Shown here: positions 47,298-56,010 of the stretch, piece by piece
How the letters are laid out: each line of letters opens with the position of its first letter
Position numbering within the stretch: the stretch's first letter is position 1
Origin: Mycolicibacterium parafortuitum
Lineage (GTDB): Bacteria > Actinomycetota > Actinomycetes > Mycobacteriales > Mycobacteriaceae
Assembly (NCBI RefSeq): GCF_010725485.1
Contig: NZ_AP022598.1
Location: 1,550,001 to 1,614,000 of the forward strand
Direction: 5' to 3'
DNA: 64,000 nt
Position numbers and translations under genes: made by a program
The notes under the pieces: model-generated
Told to the model about the DNA's origin: nothing
The model's input: only the letters and a program-made list of their open reading frames with translations
Databases searched by the model: none

Positions 47298-47864
47298 ATG
47301 CTGGAGGTGACCGTCGACATTGTGGTGCGCCGCCTGCTGGCGTCGGATGCGACCACGGTGCTGATCGACGGGCGCTCCGGCTCGGGCAAGTCCACCCTGG
47401 CCGATCAGCTGCAGCGCTGCTGGCCCTGCAGCGTCGTCGTGCGCCTCGACGACATCTATCCCGGCTGGGACGGGCTGGCGTGGGCCGGCGAGCACATCGG
47501 CACGGAACTGCTCCGGCCACGCGCCGCGGGTCGGACCGGCCGCTGGCGGCAGTGGGACTGGGACACCGGCGCCCCCAGCCGATGGCACGCCGTCGGGGCC
47601 GGCCAGCGGCTGATCGTCGAGGGCGTCGGAGCCCTGTCGGCGGACAACCGCGCGAAGGCCGATCTGGGCATCTGGGTCGAGACCCCCGATGAGGTCCGCA
47701 AGCACCGTGCGCTGCAGCGCGACGGGGACACCTACCGCCCGCACTGGGACCGTTGGGCCGCACAGGAACTCGACTTCATCATCCGGTGTGACCCAATCGC
47801 TTCGGCCGACTACGTGGTGACCGAGGCCGGCGGCGCTCTGGTGTGGGCCCCGGGCATGCGCTAG
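47298..47864 (+). CDS. P-loop nucleoside kinase-like protein
   Basis: 188 residues. Walker A is DGRSGSGKSTLAD near residue 22, followed by VVVRLDDIYPGWDGL, a uridine-kinase-like Asp-Asp lid motif, and RLIVEGVGALSADN as Walker B-like region. RKHRALQRDGDTYRPHWDRW is a basic lid. Closest relations are the AAA_33/uridine-kinase-like group of small-molecule kinases; the substrate is unknown. Start is uncertain: ATG 47298, ATG 47289 or GTG 47307. It is immediately upstream of the TPP riboswitch, which starts about 12 bp after the stop. Confidence 0.75.
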   Translation: MLEVTVDIVVRRLLASDATTVLIDGRSGSGKSTLADQLQRCWPCSVVVRLDDIYPGWDGLAWAGEHIGTELLRPRAAGRTGRWRQWDWDTGAPSRWHAVGAGQRLIVEGVGALSADNRAKADLGIWVETPDEVRKHRALQRDGDTYRPHWDRWAAQELDFIIRCDPIASADYVVTEAGGALVWAPGMR

Positions 47865-47875
47865 CTTGGACGCGA

Positions 47876-47966
47876 TCCACACGGGAGTGCACACCGAGTG
47901 CGCTGAGAGGACGGCTGACCGGCTGTCGACCGTACGAACCTGACCGGGTAATGCCGGCGTAGGGAG
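47876..47966 (+). promoter_or_regulatory. TPP riboswitch (THI-box)
   Basis: The aptamer consensus is followed throughout: ACGGGAGTGC, then CGCTGAGAGGACGG, ACCGTACGAACCTGACCGGG and GTAATGCCGGCGTAGGGAG. CTGAGAGG and CCTGA are the pyrimidine and pyrophosphate helix elements. The 3' end AGGGAG is also the Shine-Dalgarno of the next gene (GTG 47973, spacing 6), so thiamine pyrophosphate binding should block translation of the transporter genes directly. Confidence 0.95.
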
Positions 47967-47972
47967 ATGCAC

Positions 47973-48617
47973 GTGAACGCTTCATTGGGAAACGACCCTG
48001 GAAACGAGCTGGGTAACAACGACCCCAGACCCGTCCTGCGCTGGCGGGTGGTCGACATCGTGGTCGCCAGTGTGCTGGCCGTCGCGGCGGGTCTGGTCTT
48101 CGTGTTCTGGAACGTCGCGTCGAACCCGATCACCGCCCCGCTGTCGGCGGCGCTACCCGGTCTGCAGGCGCTGGCCGGCGGCGGCTGGCTGTTCGCCGGG
48201 GTGCTGACCGCGCTGGTGATCCGCAAACCGGGTGCGGCGCTGTACGGCGAACTGGTCGCCGCGACCGTGTCCGCCCTCGTCGGCAACCAGTGGGGTGTGC
48301 TGACCATCGAATCCGGCCTGGTGCAGGGCCTCGGCGCCGAACTGGTGTTCGCGCTGTTCCTGTACCGGCGCTGGAACCTGCCCGTGGCCGTGCTCTCCGG
48401 CGCCGCGGCCGGCGTGACGCTGGCGATCAACGACCTGATCCTCTGGTACCCCGGATCGACCACCGCGTTCGCGGCCATCTACACCGGATCCGCGGTGATC
48501 TCGGGCGCCCTGCTGGCCGGTGTGCTGTCGTGGTTCGTGGTGCGGGGACTGGCCAAAACCGGTGCGCTGAGCCGCTTCGCCTCCGGCAGGGTGGTGCCGA
48601 CCCGCCAACCTCAATGA
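47973..48617 (+). CDS. ykoE: ECF transporter substrate-binding (S) component, YkoE-like
   Basis: 214 residues with five or six hydrophobic segments. VVDIVVASVLAVAAGLVFVFWN, then PGLQALAGGGWLFAGVLTALVIRKPGAALYGE and LIESGLVQGLGAELVF-like residues match the YkoE S component, which binds thiamine precursors (hydroxymethylpyrimidine). Its mRNA is controlled by the TPP riboswitch immediately upstream. GTG 47973 has AGGGAG 6 nt before; ATG 47967 is fused to the Shine-Dalgarno. The stop overlaps the ATPase start by ATGA. With the following ATPase and T component it forms a complete import complex. Confidence 0.9.
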   Translation: MNASLGNDPGNELGNNDPRPVLRWRVVDIVVASVLAVAAGLVFVFWNVASNPITAPLSAALPGLQALAGGGWLFAGVLTALVIRKPGAALYGELVAATVSALVGNQWGVLTIESGLVQGLGAELVFALFLYRRWNLPVAVLSGAAAGVTLAINDLILWYPGSTTAFAAIYTGSAVISGALLAGVLSWFVVRGLAKTGALSRFASGRVVPTRQPQ

Positions 48618-50086
48618 CGCCGGATCCCCGCACCGGCGGAGCCGAGGTGCGGGCGGAAGGCTGGGGCTGGCAGCACGCCGGTCAACAGCACTGGGCGGCA
48701 AAGGATCTCGATCTGCATATCCTCCCCGGCGAACGGGTGCTGCTGCTCGGGGCGTCCGGGTCCGGGAAGTCGACCCTGCTGCAGGGCCTGGCCGGGCTGC
48801 TGGGCGGCGCCGACGACGGGCACGCGCAGGGCCGCTTGCTGGTCGACGGCGCACCACCTGCGCAACGGCGCGACCGGATCGGGATGGTGCTGCAGGACCC
48901 CGACGCGCAGGTGATCCTGTCGCGGGTCGGTGACGACGTCGCATTCGGTATGGAGAACTTCGGCGTTGCGCGCGAGGCGATCTGGCCGCGGGTGACCGCC
49001 GCACTGGCCGAGGTCGGCCTGGACCTCCCGCTGGACCGCGACACCTCACAGCTCTCCGGCGGGCAGAAGCAGCGGCTGGCGCTCGCCGGTGTACTCGCGA
49101 TGCGGCCAGGGCTGATCCTGTTGGACGAACCGACCGCGAATCTCGACCCCGAAGGTGTGCTCGAGGTCCGCGACGCGGTCACCAGGGCGGCCGAGATCAC
49201 CGGCGCCACCGTCCTGGTGGTGGAACACCGCACCGGTGTGTGGCTTCCCGTCATCGACCGGGTCGTGGTCCTCGGCGGTGACGGCTCCGTCGTCGCCGAC
49301 GGCGCACCCGAGGACACCATCACCCGCGAGCGCGACCACCTGGTACACGCCGGTATCTGGGTGCCGAACACTCCCATCGCACCGGTGCAGCGCCATCCCG
49401 TCACGACCCCCGAGCCGCTGCTCACGGCGACGGACCTCGCAGTGGGGTACCGGGGCAGGCCTGCCGTGCGCGGCGGGATCGGACTGGAGATCCCGCGCGG
49501 TCGCGTCACCGCGATCACCGGGCCCAACGGCTCCGGGAAATCGACCCTCGCCCTCACCCTGGGCGGGCTGCTGCCGGCCCGCTCCGGGACGCTGCACGCG
49601 GCCGACGGACTCGCCCCGTCGCCGCGCAGGCGGGAACCGGCGACGTGGCGATCCAAGGAACTGCTCACCCGCATCGGCACCGTCTTCCAGGACCCCGAGC
49701 ACCAGTTCCTGACCGGCACCGTCCGCGACGAACTCGCCCTGGGGCCAAAGGCGTTGAAGCGTGACACTTCCTGCACCGCCACGCTGATCGACGACCTGCT
49801 TGAGCGGTTGCACCTGCACCACCTCGCCGAGCGCAGCCCGTACGCCCTCTCCGGCGGCGAGAAGCGCCGGCTGTCGGTGGCCACCGTGCTGGTCAGCCGC
49901 CCCGCGGTGATCGTCCTCGACGAACCCACCTTCGGACAGGACCGCCGCACCTGGGCCGAGCTGATCCAGTTGCTGGCCGAAATCGCCGATGCCGGAACAG
50001 CCGTCGTCGCCGTCACCCACGACGCCGAATTCGTCGACGCGCTGGCCGATCACCGGTTCGTGTTGTCGGCCCCGGTGCGACCGTGA
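48614..50086 (+). CDS. ykoD: ECF transporter ATPase with two fused nucleotide-binding domains, YkoD-like
   Basis: 490 residues, a tandem ABC ATPase. Domain 1 has LLLGASGSGKSTLLQGLAG, SQLSGGQKQRLALAG and LILLDEPTANLDP. Domain 2 has AITGPNGSGKSTLALTLGG, YALSGGEKRRLSVATVL and VIVLDEPTFGQDRR. Both Walker and signature motifs are intact, as in YkoD, where the two A components are fused. It powers the YkoE-C-D importer of hydroxymethylpyrimidine or thiamine. It overlaps the S component gene by 4 nt and the T component gene by 4 nt (GTGA). Confidence 0.92.
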   Translation: MTPDPRTGGAEVRAEGWGWQHAGQQHWAAKDLDLHILPGERVLLLGASGSGKSTLLQGLAGLLGGADDGHAQGRLLVDGAPPAQRRDRIGMVLQDPDAQVILSRVGDDVAFGMENFGVAREAIWPRVTAALAEVGLDLPLDRDTSQLSGGQKQRLALAGVLAMRPGLILLDEPTANLDPEGVLEVRDAVTRAAEITGATVLVVEHRTGVWLPVIDRVVVLGGDGSVVADGAPEDTITRERDHLVHAGIWVPNTPIAPVQRHPVTTPEPLLTATDLAVGYRGRPAVRGGIGLEIPRGRVTAITGPNGSGKSTLALTLGGLLPARSGTLHAADGLAPSPRRREPATWRSKELLTRIGTVFQDPEHQFLTGTVRDELALGPKALKRDTSCTATLIDDLLERLHLHHLAERSPYALSGGEKRRLSVATVLVSRPAVIVLDEPTFGQDRRTWAELIQLLAEIADAGTAVVAVTHDAEFVDALADHRFVLSAPVRP

Positions 50087-50832
50087 TCCGTGTCAATCCC
50101 GTCGCGAAGCTGCTCGCCGCCGCGTTGATCGCGGTGGTGCTGGTGCTCAGCGTCGACTGGGTGTCCGCGCTGACCGCGCTCGTCCTGGAGATCCCGTTGT
50201 TCATCGCGCTGCGAGTCCCGTTGCGCCCGTTCCTGATCCGCGCCGGTCTGATCACCGTCGCCGCCGCGCTGACCGCGATGACCAACCTGCTCTACGGCGA
50301 GCCGACCGGCACCGTGCACTGGCACTTCCTGCTGATCAATGTCAGCGACGGATCGATCGAGTTGGCGCTGGCGATGTTCCTGAGGGTGCTGGCCATCGCG
50401 TTGCCGTCGGTGGTCCTGTTCATCGACGTCCACCCGACCGAACTGGCCGACGGGCTCGGGCAGGTGCTGAAGCTGCCCGCGCGCTTCGTCGTCGGCGCGC
50501 TGGCCGGCATGCGCATGGTCGGGCTGTTGCGCCAAGACTGGGAGTACCTCGGTCACGCCCGCCGCGCGCGCGGGGTCGCCGACCATGCCCGGATCCGGCG
50601 GTTCCTGGGTCAGGCCTTCGCGCTGCTGGTCTTCGCGCTGCGCCGCGGTACCAAACTGGCCACCGCGATGGAGGCGCGCGGGTTCGGCGCGTACCCGGCC
50701 AGGACGTGGGCGCGACCGTCGACGTTCGGCACCTCAGAGCTGGCGCTGATCACCGCCGCCGCGGCGATCGCGACCGCCGCGGTCGTCGTCTCCGTCACCA
50801 CCGGACACTGGGACTTCGTCGGTGGCCGCTGA
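50083..50832 (+). CDS. ykoC: ECF transporter transmembrane (T) component, YkoC-like
   Basis: 249 residues with four or five membrane helices. The end of the coupling region, VGALAGMRMVGLLRQDWEYL, then HARRARGVAD and MEARGFGAYPARTW, has the A-R-G/A-R-G-type motifs that contact the ATPases in EcfT proteins. It completes the thiamine-precursor transporter under the upstream TPP riboswitch. GTG 50083 overlaps the ATPase stop by 4 nt. The last 99 nt overlap the convergent MFS gene, an unusually long overlap; both frames appear open and conserved in composition. Confidence 0.9.
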   Translation: MIRVNPVAKLLAAALIAVVLVLSVDWVSALTALVLEIPLFIALRVPLRPFLIRAGLITVAAALTAMTNLLYGEPTGTVHWHFLLINVSDGSIELALAMFLRVLAIALPSVVLFIDVHPTELADGLGQVLKLPARFVVGALAGMRMVGLLRQDWEYLGHARRARGVADHARIRRFLGQAFALLVFALRRGTKLATAMEARGFGAYPARTWARPSTFGTSELALITAAAAIATAAVVVSVTTGHWDFVGGR

Positions 50833-51948
50833 CGCGGGCCGCACCAGCATCGACAGTGCGCCGGCGGCCGCGAACACCAGGAACGCCACCTGGTAGCCGA
50901 ACGACTCGATCAACGCGCCCACCACCGGCGCGCCGATGGCCTGACCGGCCGCGATCGCGAAGAACGCCAGACCGACCCCGTAGGCGGCCGCGTCGGGATA
51001 CACCCGGGTGCCCCACAACAGCAGCAGCCCGCTGAGCCCGATGTAGGCCGCACCGAACACGCTCGCCGACACCAGGATGGCCGCGACGTGGTCGGCCGCC
51101 AGCGCCAGCCCCGCGGTGGCCGCCGCCATCGCGGTCACCGTCGCGACCCAGGTCCGGCTAAAACCCAGCCGGTGCACCGCCGCGCCGCCGAACGCGCCGC
51201 CGATCCCGGCGGCGCCCAACAGCATCCACGCCGCGGTCGCGATCGCGTCCCCGCCCGATGCCGCGCCGATCAGGTCACGGCCGAAGTTCCAGATCGCGAT
51301 GCTGCCCGCACCCGTCAGCACGGATGCGACCAGCAGTCCGGCGGTGCCGGGCCGGAACCGCCGCCCCACCGTGGCGCTCGACCGTGATGCCTGCGATCCG
51401 GTGCGCAACGCGAACGCGACCCACGCGGTGACGGCGACGGTGATCGCGCCGTAGATCGCCCACGCCAAGCGCCACTGATCCAACAGCGCCAGCGCGATCG
51501 GACCGGACACCACCACGCCGATCCCGGTGCCCGCGTTGACGATCGTCTGGGCACGGTCGGCCCGCTCGGCGCTCAGGCGTTGCGCCAGCGCGCTCGCCAG
51601 CGGTGGCGAGGCCAGGCCCGTGCTCATCCCCGCCACCAGGATCCCGATCGCCAGCACCGCGGCCGACTGCGCGGCGGTGACGACGAGAATGCCGACGGTC
51701 GCGACCACGCCCGCGGCGACCGCCATCCGGCGCGCCCCGACCCGGTCGCTGTAGACCAACGCGACGGTGATCGCGGCGCAGTACCCGACGTAGCTTCCCG
51801 CGCCGACGAGCCCGATCACGGTCGCGTTCAACTCGAATCGGTCGGTGAACACCGGGACGAACAGGCCGTAGGCGAAACGGGCGAAGCCGTAGCAGCAGCC
51901 GATCAGCGCCGCGCCCGCACCGATCAGCGAGTAGTAGGACCGTGACAC
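50734..51948 (-). CDS. MFS transporter
   Basis: 404 residues with about twelve hydrophobic segments. YYSLIGAGAALIGCCYGFARF, then VYSDRVGARRMAVAAG and VNAGTGIGVVVSGPIALAL are typical of a drug:H+ antiporter-like MFS. The C-terminal tail of about 28 residues (Gly/Asp/Arg-rich, GGDGDDDRGG) is antisense to the end of ykoC. GTG 51948, 5 nt after the stop of the upstream sugar-porter gene, was preferred over an in-frame GTG at 51984. The substrate is unknown. Confidence 0.82.
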   Translation of the reverse strand: MSRSYYSLIGAGAALIGCCYGFARFAYGLFVPVFTDRFELNATVIGLVGAGSYVGYCAAITVALVYSDRVGARRMAVAAGVVATVGILVVTAAQSAAVLAIGILVAGMSTGLASPPLASALAQRLSAERADRAQTIVNAGTGIGVVVSGPIALALLDQWRLAWAIYGAITVAVTAWVAFALRTGSQASRSSATVGRRFRPGTAGLLVASVLTGAGSIAIWNFGRDLIGAASGGDAIATAAWMLLGAAGIGGAFGGAAVHRLGFSRTWVATVTAMAAATAGLALAADHVAAILVSASVFGAAYIGLSGLLLLWGTRVYPDAAAYGVGLAFFAIAAGQAIGAPVVGALIESFGYQVAFLVFAAAGALSMLVRPASAATDEVPVSGGDGDDDRGGRDRRGGGDQRQL

Positions 51949-51952
51949 GTGG

Positions 51953-53401
51953 TCAGCGGGCGAAGTCGGCGGGCCGGAACTCACCCTTGGCGAGCTTGGT
52001 CTCGATCTCCTCCAGGCTCCTGCCGGTCAGGTCGGGCATCCGGAAGTACACGAACAGCCACGCCGCGACGTTGAACAGCCCGTACAGCCACATCGACGGG
52101 CCGACACCGATTCCGCTGATCAGCGTCAGCAGGGTCAGCGTGATCAGCAGATTGGTGCCCCACAGCGCCGCGGACTGGGCTGCGGTGCCGGCCGGACGGA
52201 CCGCCAGCGGATAGGTCTCGGAGCCGGTCAGCCATCCCATCAACTGCAGACCGCCGGCGTTGAACAACATGAACAGCACCAGGCACGTGATGATGAACGG
52301 CACCGAATCCCGGCCGCTGTTACCGGTCACGAACAGTGCGCCGAGGACGAAAAGGCTCACCGCCGCACCGGGAATCATGATCAACGTCAGCCGGCGCCTG
52401 CCGACCTTGTCGATGATCGACAACCCGACGAGCTGGGCCACCAGATACGTCACGCCGAGCGCGACCGAGACCTGCAACGCGACGGACTCGTCGAACCCGT
52501 TGTCGGTCAGGATGGTCGGGGAGTAGTAGATGATCATCTCGATGCCGGACAGCTGGGTGAAGATCGCGATGCCGCAGCCGAGGATCAACGCGGGCCGGAC
52601 CCACGCCTTGCGCAGCCCCGACCAGCCGCGCGTGTTCGCGGTCTCCTCTTCGCGGGCCAGCGCGGCCATCTCCTCGAGTTCACCGTCGGTGTCGTAGTTC
52701 TCCGGCCGGACGCGCGCCAGCACCTCGCGGGCCCGGTCGCGGTCGTCGTGCTTGACCAGCCAGCGCGGGCTCTCCGGGAGCCGCAACAACAATCCGAGCA
52801 TCAGCAGCGCGGGCACACACGCCGCGCCGATCGACCACCGCCACGGCACCGACTCGGACGCGCCGACGATCGTCGCGATCACGATGCCGACGCCGATCGC
52901 GATCTGGAAGCAGAGCACCAGGCGTCCGCGGTACTTCGGGGGTGCCAGCTCGGCGACGTACATCGGCGCCGTCTGCGTGGCGCCGCCGACGGCGAATCCG
53001 AGCACGAGCCGCCCGACCGACAGCAGAAGCGGGTCCGGGGCGACCGCACACCCCAGCGCACCGACCGCGAAGATCACCGCGAGCATCAGCAGCGTCGTCT
53101 TGCGACCGATGCGCTCGGACAGGAAACTGCACGTCAACGCGCCGATGACGGCGCCGAGCAGGATGCTCGCGGCGATGAACTGCTTCCAGTTCTCTTCGAT
53201 CTGGAAGTCCTTGGTGATCTGCAGCAGCGCGCCGGAGATGATGCCGGTGTCGTATCCGTACAGCATCCCGGAGATCGCCGAGACCAGCGCGACGACGATC
53301 GCCGAACCGGTCAGCTGTCCCGGAGTCCGTTGACGGGCTGCGGCGTCATCACGGGCGGCATCGCGGGCGGCGTCGCTGGCGGCATCGTCGATGGTACTCA
53401 C
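51953..53401 (-). CDS. Sugar porter (MFS sugar transporter family)
   Basis: 482 residues. Sugar porter hallmarks: GYDTGIISGALLQI in helix 1, SERIGRKTTLL after helix 2, PPKYRGRLV, LPESPRWLVKHDDRDRA, and IDKVGRRRLTLIMIPG, with QLSGIEMIIYYSP in helix 7. It imports a hexose, pentose or polyol with protons. GGAGG lies 5 nt before the GTG at 53401. The N-terminus is a polar Ala/Asp/Arg-rich leader of about 25 residues. A second MFS gene follows on the same strand, perhaps co-transcribed. Confidence 0.9.
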   Translation of the reverse strand: MSTIDDAASDAARDAARDDAAARQRTPGQLTGSAIVVALVSAISGMLYGYDTGIISGALLQITKDFQIEENWKQFIAASILLGAVIGALTCSFLSERIGRKTTLLMLAVIFAVGALGCAVAPDPLLLSVGRLVLGFAVGGATQTAPMYVAELAPPKYRGRLVLCFQIAIGVGIVIATIVGASESVPWRWSIGAACVPALLMLGLLLRLPESPRWLVKHDDRDRAREVLARVRPENYDTDGELEEMAALAREEETANTRGWSGLRKAWVRPALILGCGIAIFTQLSGIEMIIYYSPTILTDNGFDESVALQVSVALGVTYLVAQLVGLSIIDKVGRRRLTLIMIPGAAVSLFVLGALFVTGNSGRDSVPFIITCLVLFMLFNAGGLQLMGWLTGSETYPLAVRPAGTAAQSAALWGTNLLITLTLLTLISGIGVGPSMWLYGLFNVAAWLFVYFRMPDLTGRSLEEIETKLAKGEFRPADFAR

Positions 53402-53460
53402 TCGGACCTCCGGGCGGCGGGTGGGCTGACGTGCCGCCCTATACCCCGCCGGAGGTCAGG

Positions 53461-53883
53461 TCACGCCTGGTCCCGCGTCGTTCCGTCGCCGGCCTCGGCG
53501 AGCTGGTTAAGCCCCTTGTCCCAGCGTGACCGTCGGGCCCGGTCACAGATCCGGTGCACGGCAACGAAGATCGCGACGGCGAAGACGGTGACACCCGCCC
53601 AGAGCAGAACTCCGCCCGCAGCAGCCTGGCCGGGTCTCGCGCCGGCGTCGTAGACCGCGGTGCCGAGCGCACCGGCGAACGGCAGTGCCACGACCGACAG
53701 CAGCACCGCCATCGTCAAGACCGCGGCCTCGATGCGGTCCACGGCACGGACCAACGGGTGTTTGCCCCTCAACCGGGTGGCGACGAGAGGCCGCGGAACA
53801 CCGACGGTGAACGTGGTCCAATCGTCGTCGAGCGTGTTGCCGCCGACTGTCGCGCGCCGATCCCTGGCCTCGTGCGGGCGCAC
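53461..53883 (-). CDS. Rv1733c-like two-helix membrane protein
   Basis: 140 residues. A polar N-terminal region contains VRAVDRIEAAVLTMAVLLSV; two hydrophobic helices (about 58-80 and 103-125) bracket a short extracytoplasmic loop with AVYDAGARPG. This layout resembles the mycobacterial Rv1733c family, whose members are conserved membrane proteins of unknown function; the resemblance is by pattern only. GTG 53883 has GAGGAGG 7 nt upstream, which rejects the longer frame to 53958. It follows the sugar porter gene across a gap of 59 bp on the same strand. Confidence 0.72.
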   Translation of the reverse strand: MRPHEARDRRATVGGNTLDDDWTTFTVGVPRPLVATRLRGKHPLVRAVDRIEAAVLTMAVLLSVVALPFAGALGTAVYDAGARPGQAAAGGVLLWAGVTVFAVAIFVAVHRICDRARRSRWDKGLNQLAEAGDGTTRDQA

Positions 53884-54094
53884 CTTGATTCCTCCTCGGA
53901 CACGTTGGAGCCGAGCCCCTTCGGCCCGGCACCTTCCAGGGTGCGCCGACTTCGGCAATTCGGCTTGGACCCGGCGGACAACGACCGGCTGCGGCTTTGT
54001 CCGGGCGGCACAACCTGCTGCCGGGCCGTGAGCGCGGCGGGCCGGCCGATACGCTGCCGGTCAGTACGCCGACTGATCGTGGGAGGACCTGGAC

Positions 54095-54853
54095 ATGACC
54101 GACGTGGATCCGAACGAATCCGTCGCCGCGGCCGGCGCCGCCGTCGAGGAGGCCGTCGCGGTGTTCATGCTGCATCCGCAGACGTACGCCGGGAGCGTCG
54201 CGGCGGGCTACACGAACCCGCTGGCCGGCTACATCGCCGGACGTGGCGGCGTGCTCGGCGATACCACCGGCGCCACGGTGGCCGCGGTGTTCGCGGTGTT
54301 CGAACCGAACGCGGTCGCGGCGCTGTGGGACGAGGGTGTCGCGGTGCGCGGTGCCGCCGGGGCGGCCGAGGTCTACTGGAATCAGGCCGCCGAGTTCGGC
54401 CGCACGTACCTGACCGGCGCCGACGGGTTGGATCGCATCGCGGCGCTGGGGGAGAGGCTCATCGCCGCGGCACCGAACTGGGGCCTGCCGCTGTTCGTCG
54501 GCTGGCGGGCGATGCCGCTGGCCGAGGACGCTCCCGCCCGCGCGCTGCAGGTGATGTTCGTGCTGCGGGAGCTGCGGGCCGCACTGCACTTCAACGCGCT
54601 GTCGCTGTCCGGGCTCACCCCGATCGAAGCGCACATGCTCAACAAGGGACCCCGCTACGCTGCGATGTTCGGCTGGCCTGAGCCGTACGCCGACGGGGCG
54701 GAGAAGAAGGACCAATACGTCGAGATCGAGCGGGCGACCAACCGCCGGATGGCGGAGATCTTCGCCGCCGCGTTGGAAGGCAGTGAGGCCGAAGAGCTTT
54801 CACAACTCAGCCAGGCCGCGCTGGGGACTTTGAAGGCCAACGTTCCGTCCTGA
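54095..54853 (+). CDS. SCO6745-family protein
   Basis: 252 residues, soluble and helical, no signal peptide. Segments AVAVFMLHPQTYAGSVAAGY, GYIAGRGGVLGDTTGATVAA, VFAVFEPNAVAALWDEG and LRAALHFNALSLSGLTPIEA resemble a family conserved in actinobacteria (SCO6745 type) that is named in databases but has no assigned reaction; this is my recall, not a search. The nearby membrane and cutinase genes on the other strand give no functional clue. ATG 54095 is preceded by GGGAGG, 10 nt upstream. Confidence 0.72.
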   Translation: MTDVDPNESVAAAGAAVEEAVAVFMLHPQTYAGSVAAGYTNPLAGYIAGRGGVLGDTTGATVAAVFAVFEPNAVAALWDEGVAVRGAAGAAEVYWNQAAEFGRTYLTGADGLDRIAALGERLIAAAPNWGLPLFVGWRAMPLAEDAPARALQVMFVLRELRAALHFNALSLSGLTPIEAHMLNKGPRYAAMFGWPEPYADGAEKKDQYVEIERATNRRMAEIFAAALEGSEAEELSQLSQAALGTLKANVPS

Positions 54854-54905
54854 GGATGCGCGCTGGTTCACTAGTGCGGGTACGCGAAATGCCGCGGCCA
54901 CCGTC

Positions 54906-55625
54906 TCAGCGCTGTGGTGTGCCACCGCCGTCGAGTTGAACGGCCGCGAACGCGGCGCCCCGCTGCGCCAGATCGCCGGTGTAGGTGCCGGGATTGTGCA
55001 CGGCGAAGTTCAGTCCGTCCGAACAGACCGGATCCTCAAAAGCGCACAGCGAGGTGGTCTTCGACGCGTACAGCGGACCGATGGTCACCGGCGGCTCGCC
55101 GAGAAAGTTCATCGCCCGGGGATTCGGCATACCGAACAGCACGACCGCGGCGACGTGTTCGGCGACGTCGGGCTGCAACGGTTTGGGCACCGTCGCCGGG
55201 TCGACGCCGTCGGGCACCGCGGCAGAGGTGACGAAACCGGCCACCGCAGCGCCCTGGGAGTACCCGCCGAGCACCAGATCCGTACGGGGACAACTACTTG
55301 CCATCGAAAGAATCCGGTTGCCCGCATCCCTGACGCCCTCCGCGCCGGTCGCCCACTGATCGGTGGCCGGGTAGTTCACCGGGTAGACGGCCAGCGATTT
55401 GTCGCCGATCTGCGGGCGTAGCGCGTCGATGAACGCCTGACCTGTCGGACCCACGCCCGGCGGTTCATTGGTGCCGCGGGCGAAGACAACCTCCACGTCC
55501 GGGCATTGCTGCGCTGCGCCGGGCGCCGCCAGGCCGGTCGTGACCGCCGTCAATCCCAGTACCACCCCGCCGGGCACCGCCAGGGCCTTACCGATCATCG
55601 TGCCGATTCGTGTGCCTATCCCCAC
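54906..55625 (-). CDS. Secreted cutinase-family esterase
   Basis: 239 residues. A signal peptide runs to about residue 40. The catalytic nucleophile is in LVLGGYSQGAAVAGF (Gly-x-Ser-x-Gly), and the start VEVVFARGTNEPPGVGPTG is the cutinase oxyanion segment. Asp and His follow in DPVCSDGLNF (Asp) and AVHNPGTYTG (His). The four Cys residues fit two conserved disulfides. Mycobacterial cutinase-like proteins are exported lipases or esterases. GTG 55625 has GGAG 5 nt upstream; a longer frame to 55793 has no signal peptide at its start. Confidence 0.9.
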   Translation of the reverse strand: MGIGTRIGTMIGKALAVPGGVVLGLTAVTTGLAAPGAAQQCPDVEVVFARGTNEPPGVGPTGQAFIDALRPQIGDKSLAVYPVNYPATDQWATGAEGVRDAGNRILSMASSCPRTDLVLGGYSQGAAVAGFVTSAAVPDGVDPATVPKPLQPDVAEHVAAVVLFGMPNPRAMNFLGEPPVTIGPLYASKTTSLCAFEDPVCSDGLNFAVHNPGTYTGDLAQRGAAFAAVQLDGGGTPQR

Positions 55626-56006
55626 GTCAACTCCGTCCGTGCTCTGACCCAACGGCTCGTCGCGTCCGGACGGCGGCACATGGGTAATGGAACATGGCAT
55701 TGCGCAGTGGTCTACACGCAACACATCGAGACCCTGCCGTATCGGCGTCGATGCGGCACCAAAACCGGACAACGCCGACGCGTCGGATCGCATTCCACTG
55801 CCGACGACGACATCGTGGTCACCCCGACGACGCTAGCGCCACCGCGGCCCGTCCGCATCCTATTTGACGCATCGCTGAAAAAAGTCGACACTGTGTAGAT
55901 TAGCGAGGTTCCAGGAGGAGCAGCGGACTGGGGTGGGAATGCCTCTCTCGCAGTACCGATTTCGCCGACGGCGCACAATTGGCCGGCTAGAAAGCATTGG
56001 AGGACG
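55626..56006. other. 381-bp intergenic region between the cutinase and TetR genes
   Basis: No conserved gene. The + strand has an extended -10 candidate TGTGTAGATT (TAGATT at 55896-55901) and TTGACG at 55864. A GGAGGAG run lies at 55914-55920 with no start codon at usual spacing. A 23-codon open frame (55939-56010) ends inside the TetR start codon. Confidence 0.6.
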
Positions 56007-56010
56007 GTGA
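55939..56010 (+). CDS. Possible 23-residue leader peptide
   Basis: ATG 55939 begins MPLSQYRFRRRRTIGRLESI and stops at a TGA (56008-56010) that overlaps the TetR GTG (56007) as GTGA. The peptide is very basic. Coupled translation would link its ribosomes to the regulator gene. No strong Shine-Dalgarno precedes the ATG, so the translation claim is weak. Confidence 0.3.
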   Translation: MPLSQYRFRRRRTIGRLESIGGR

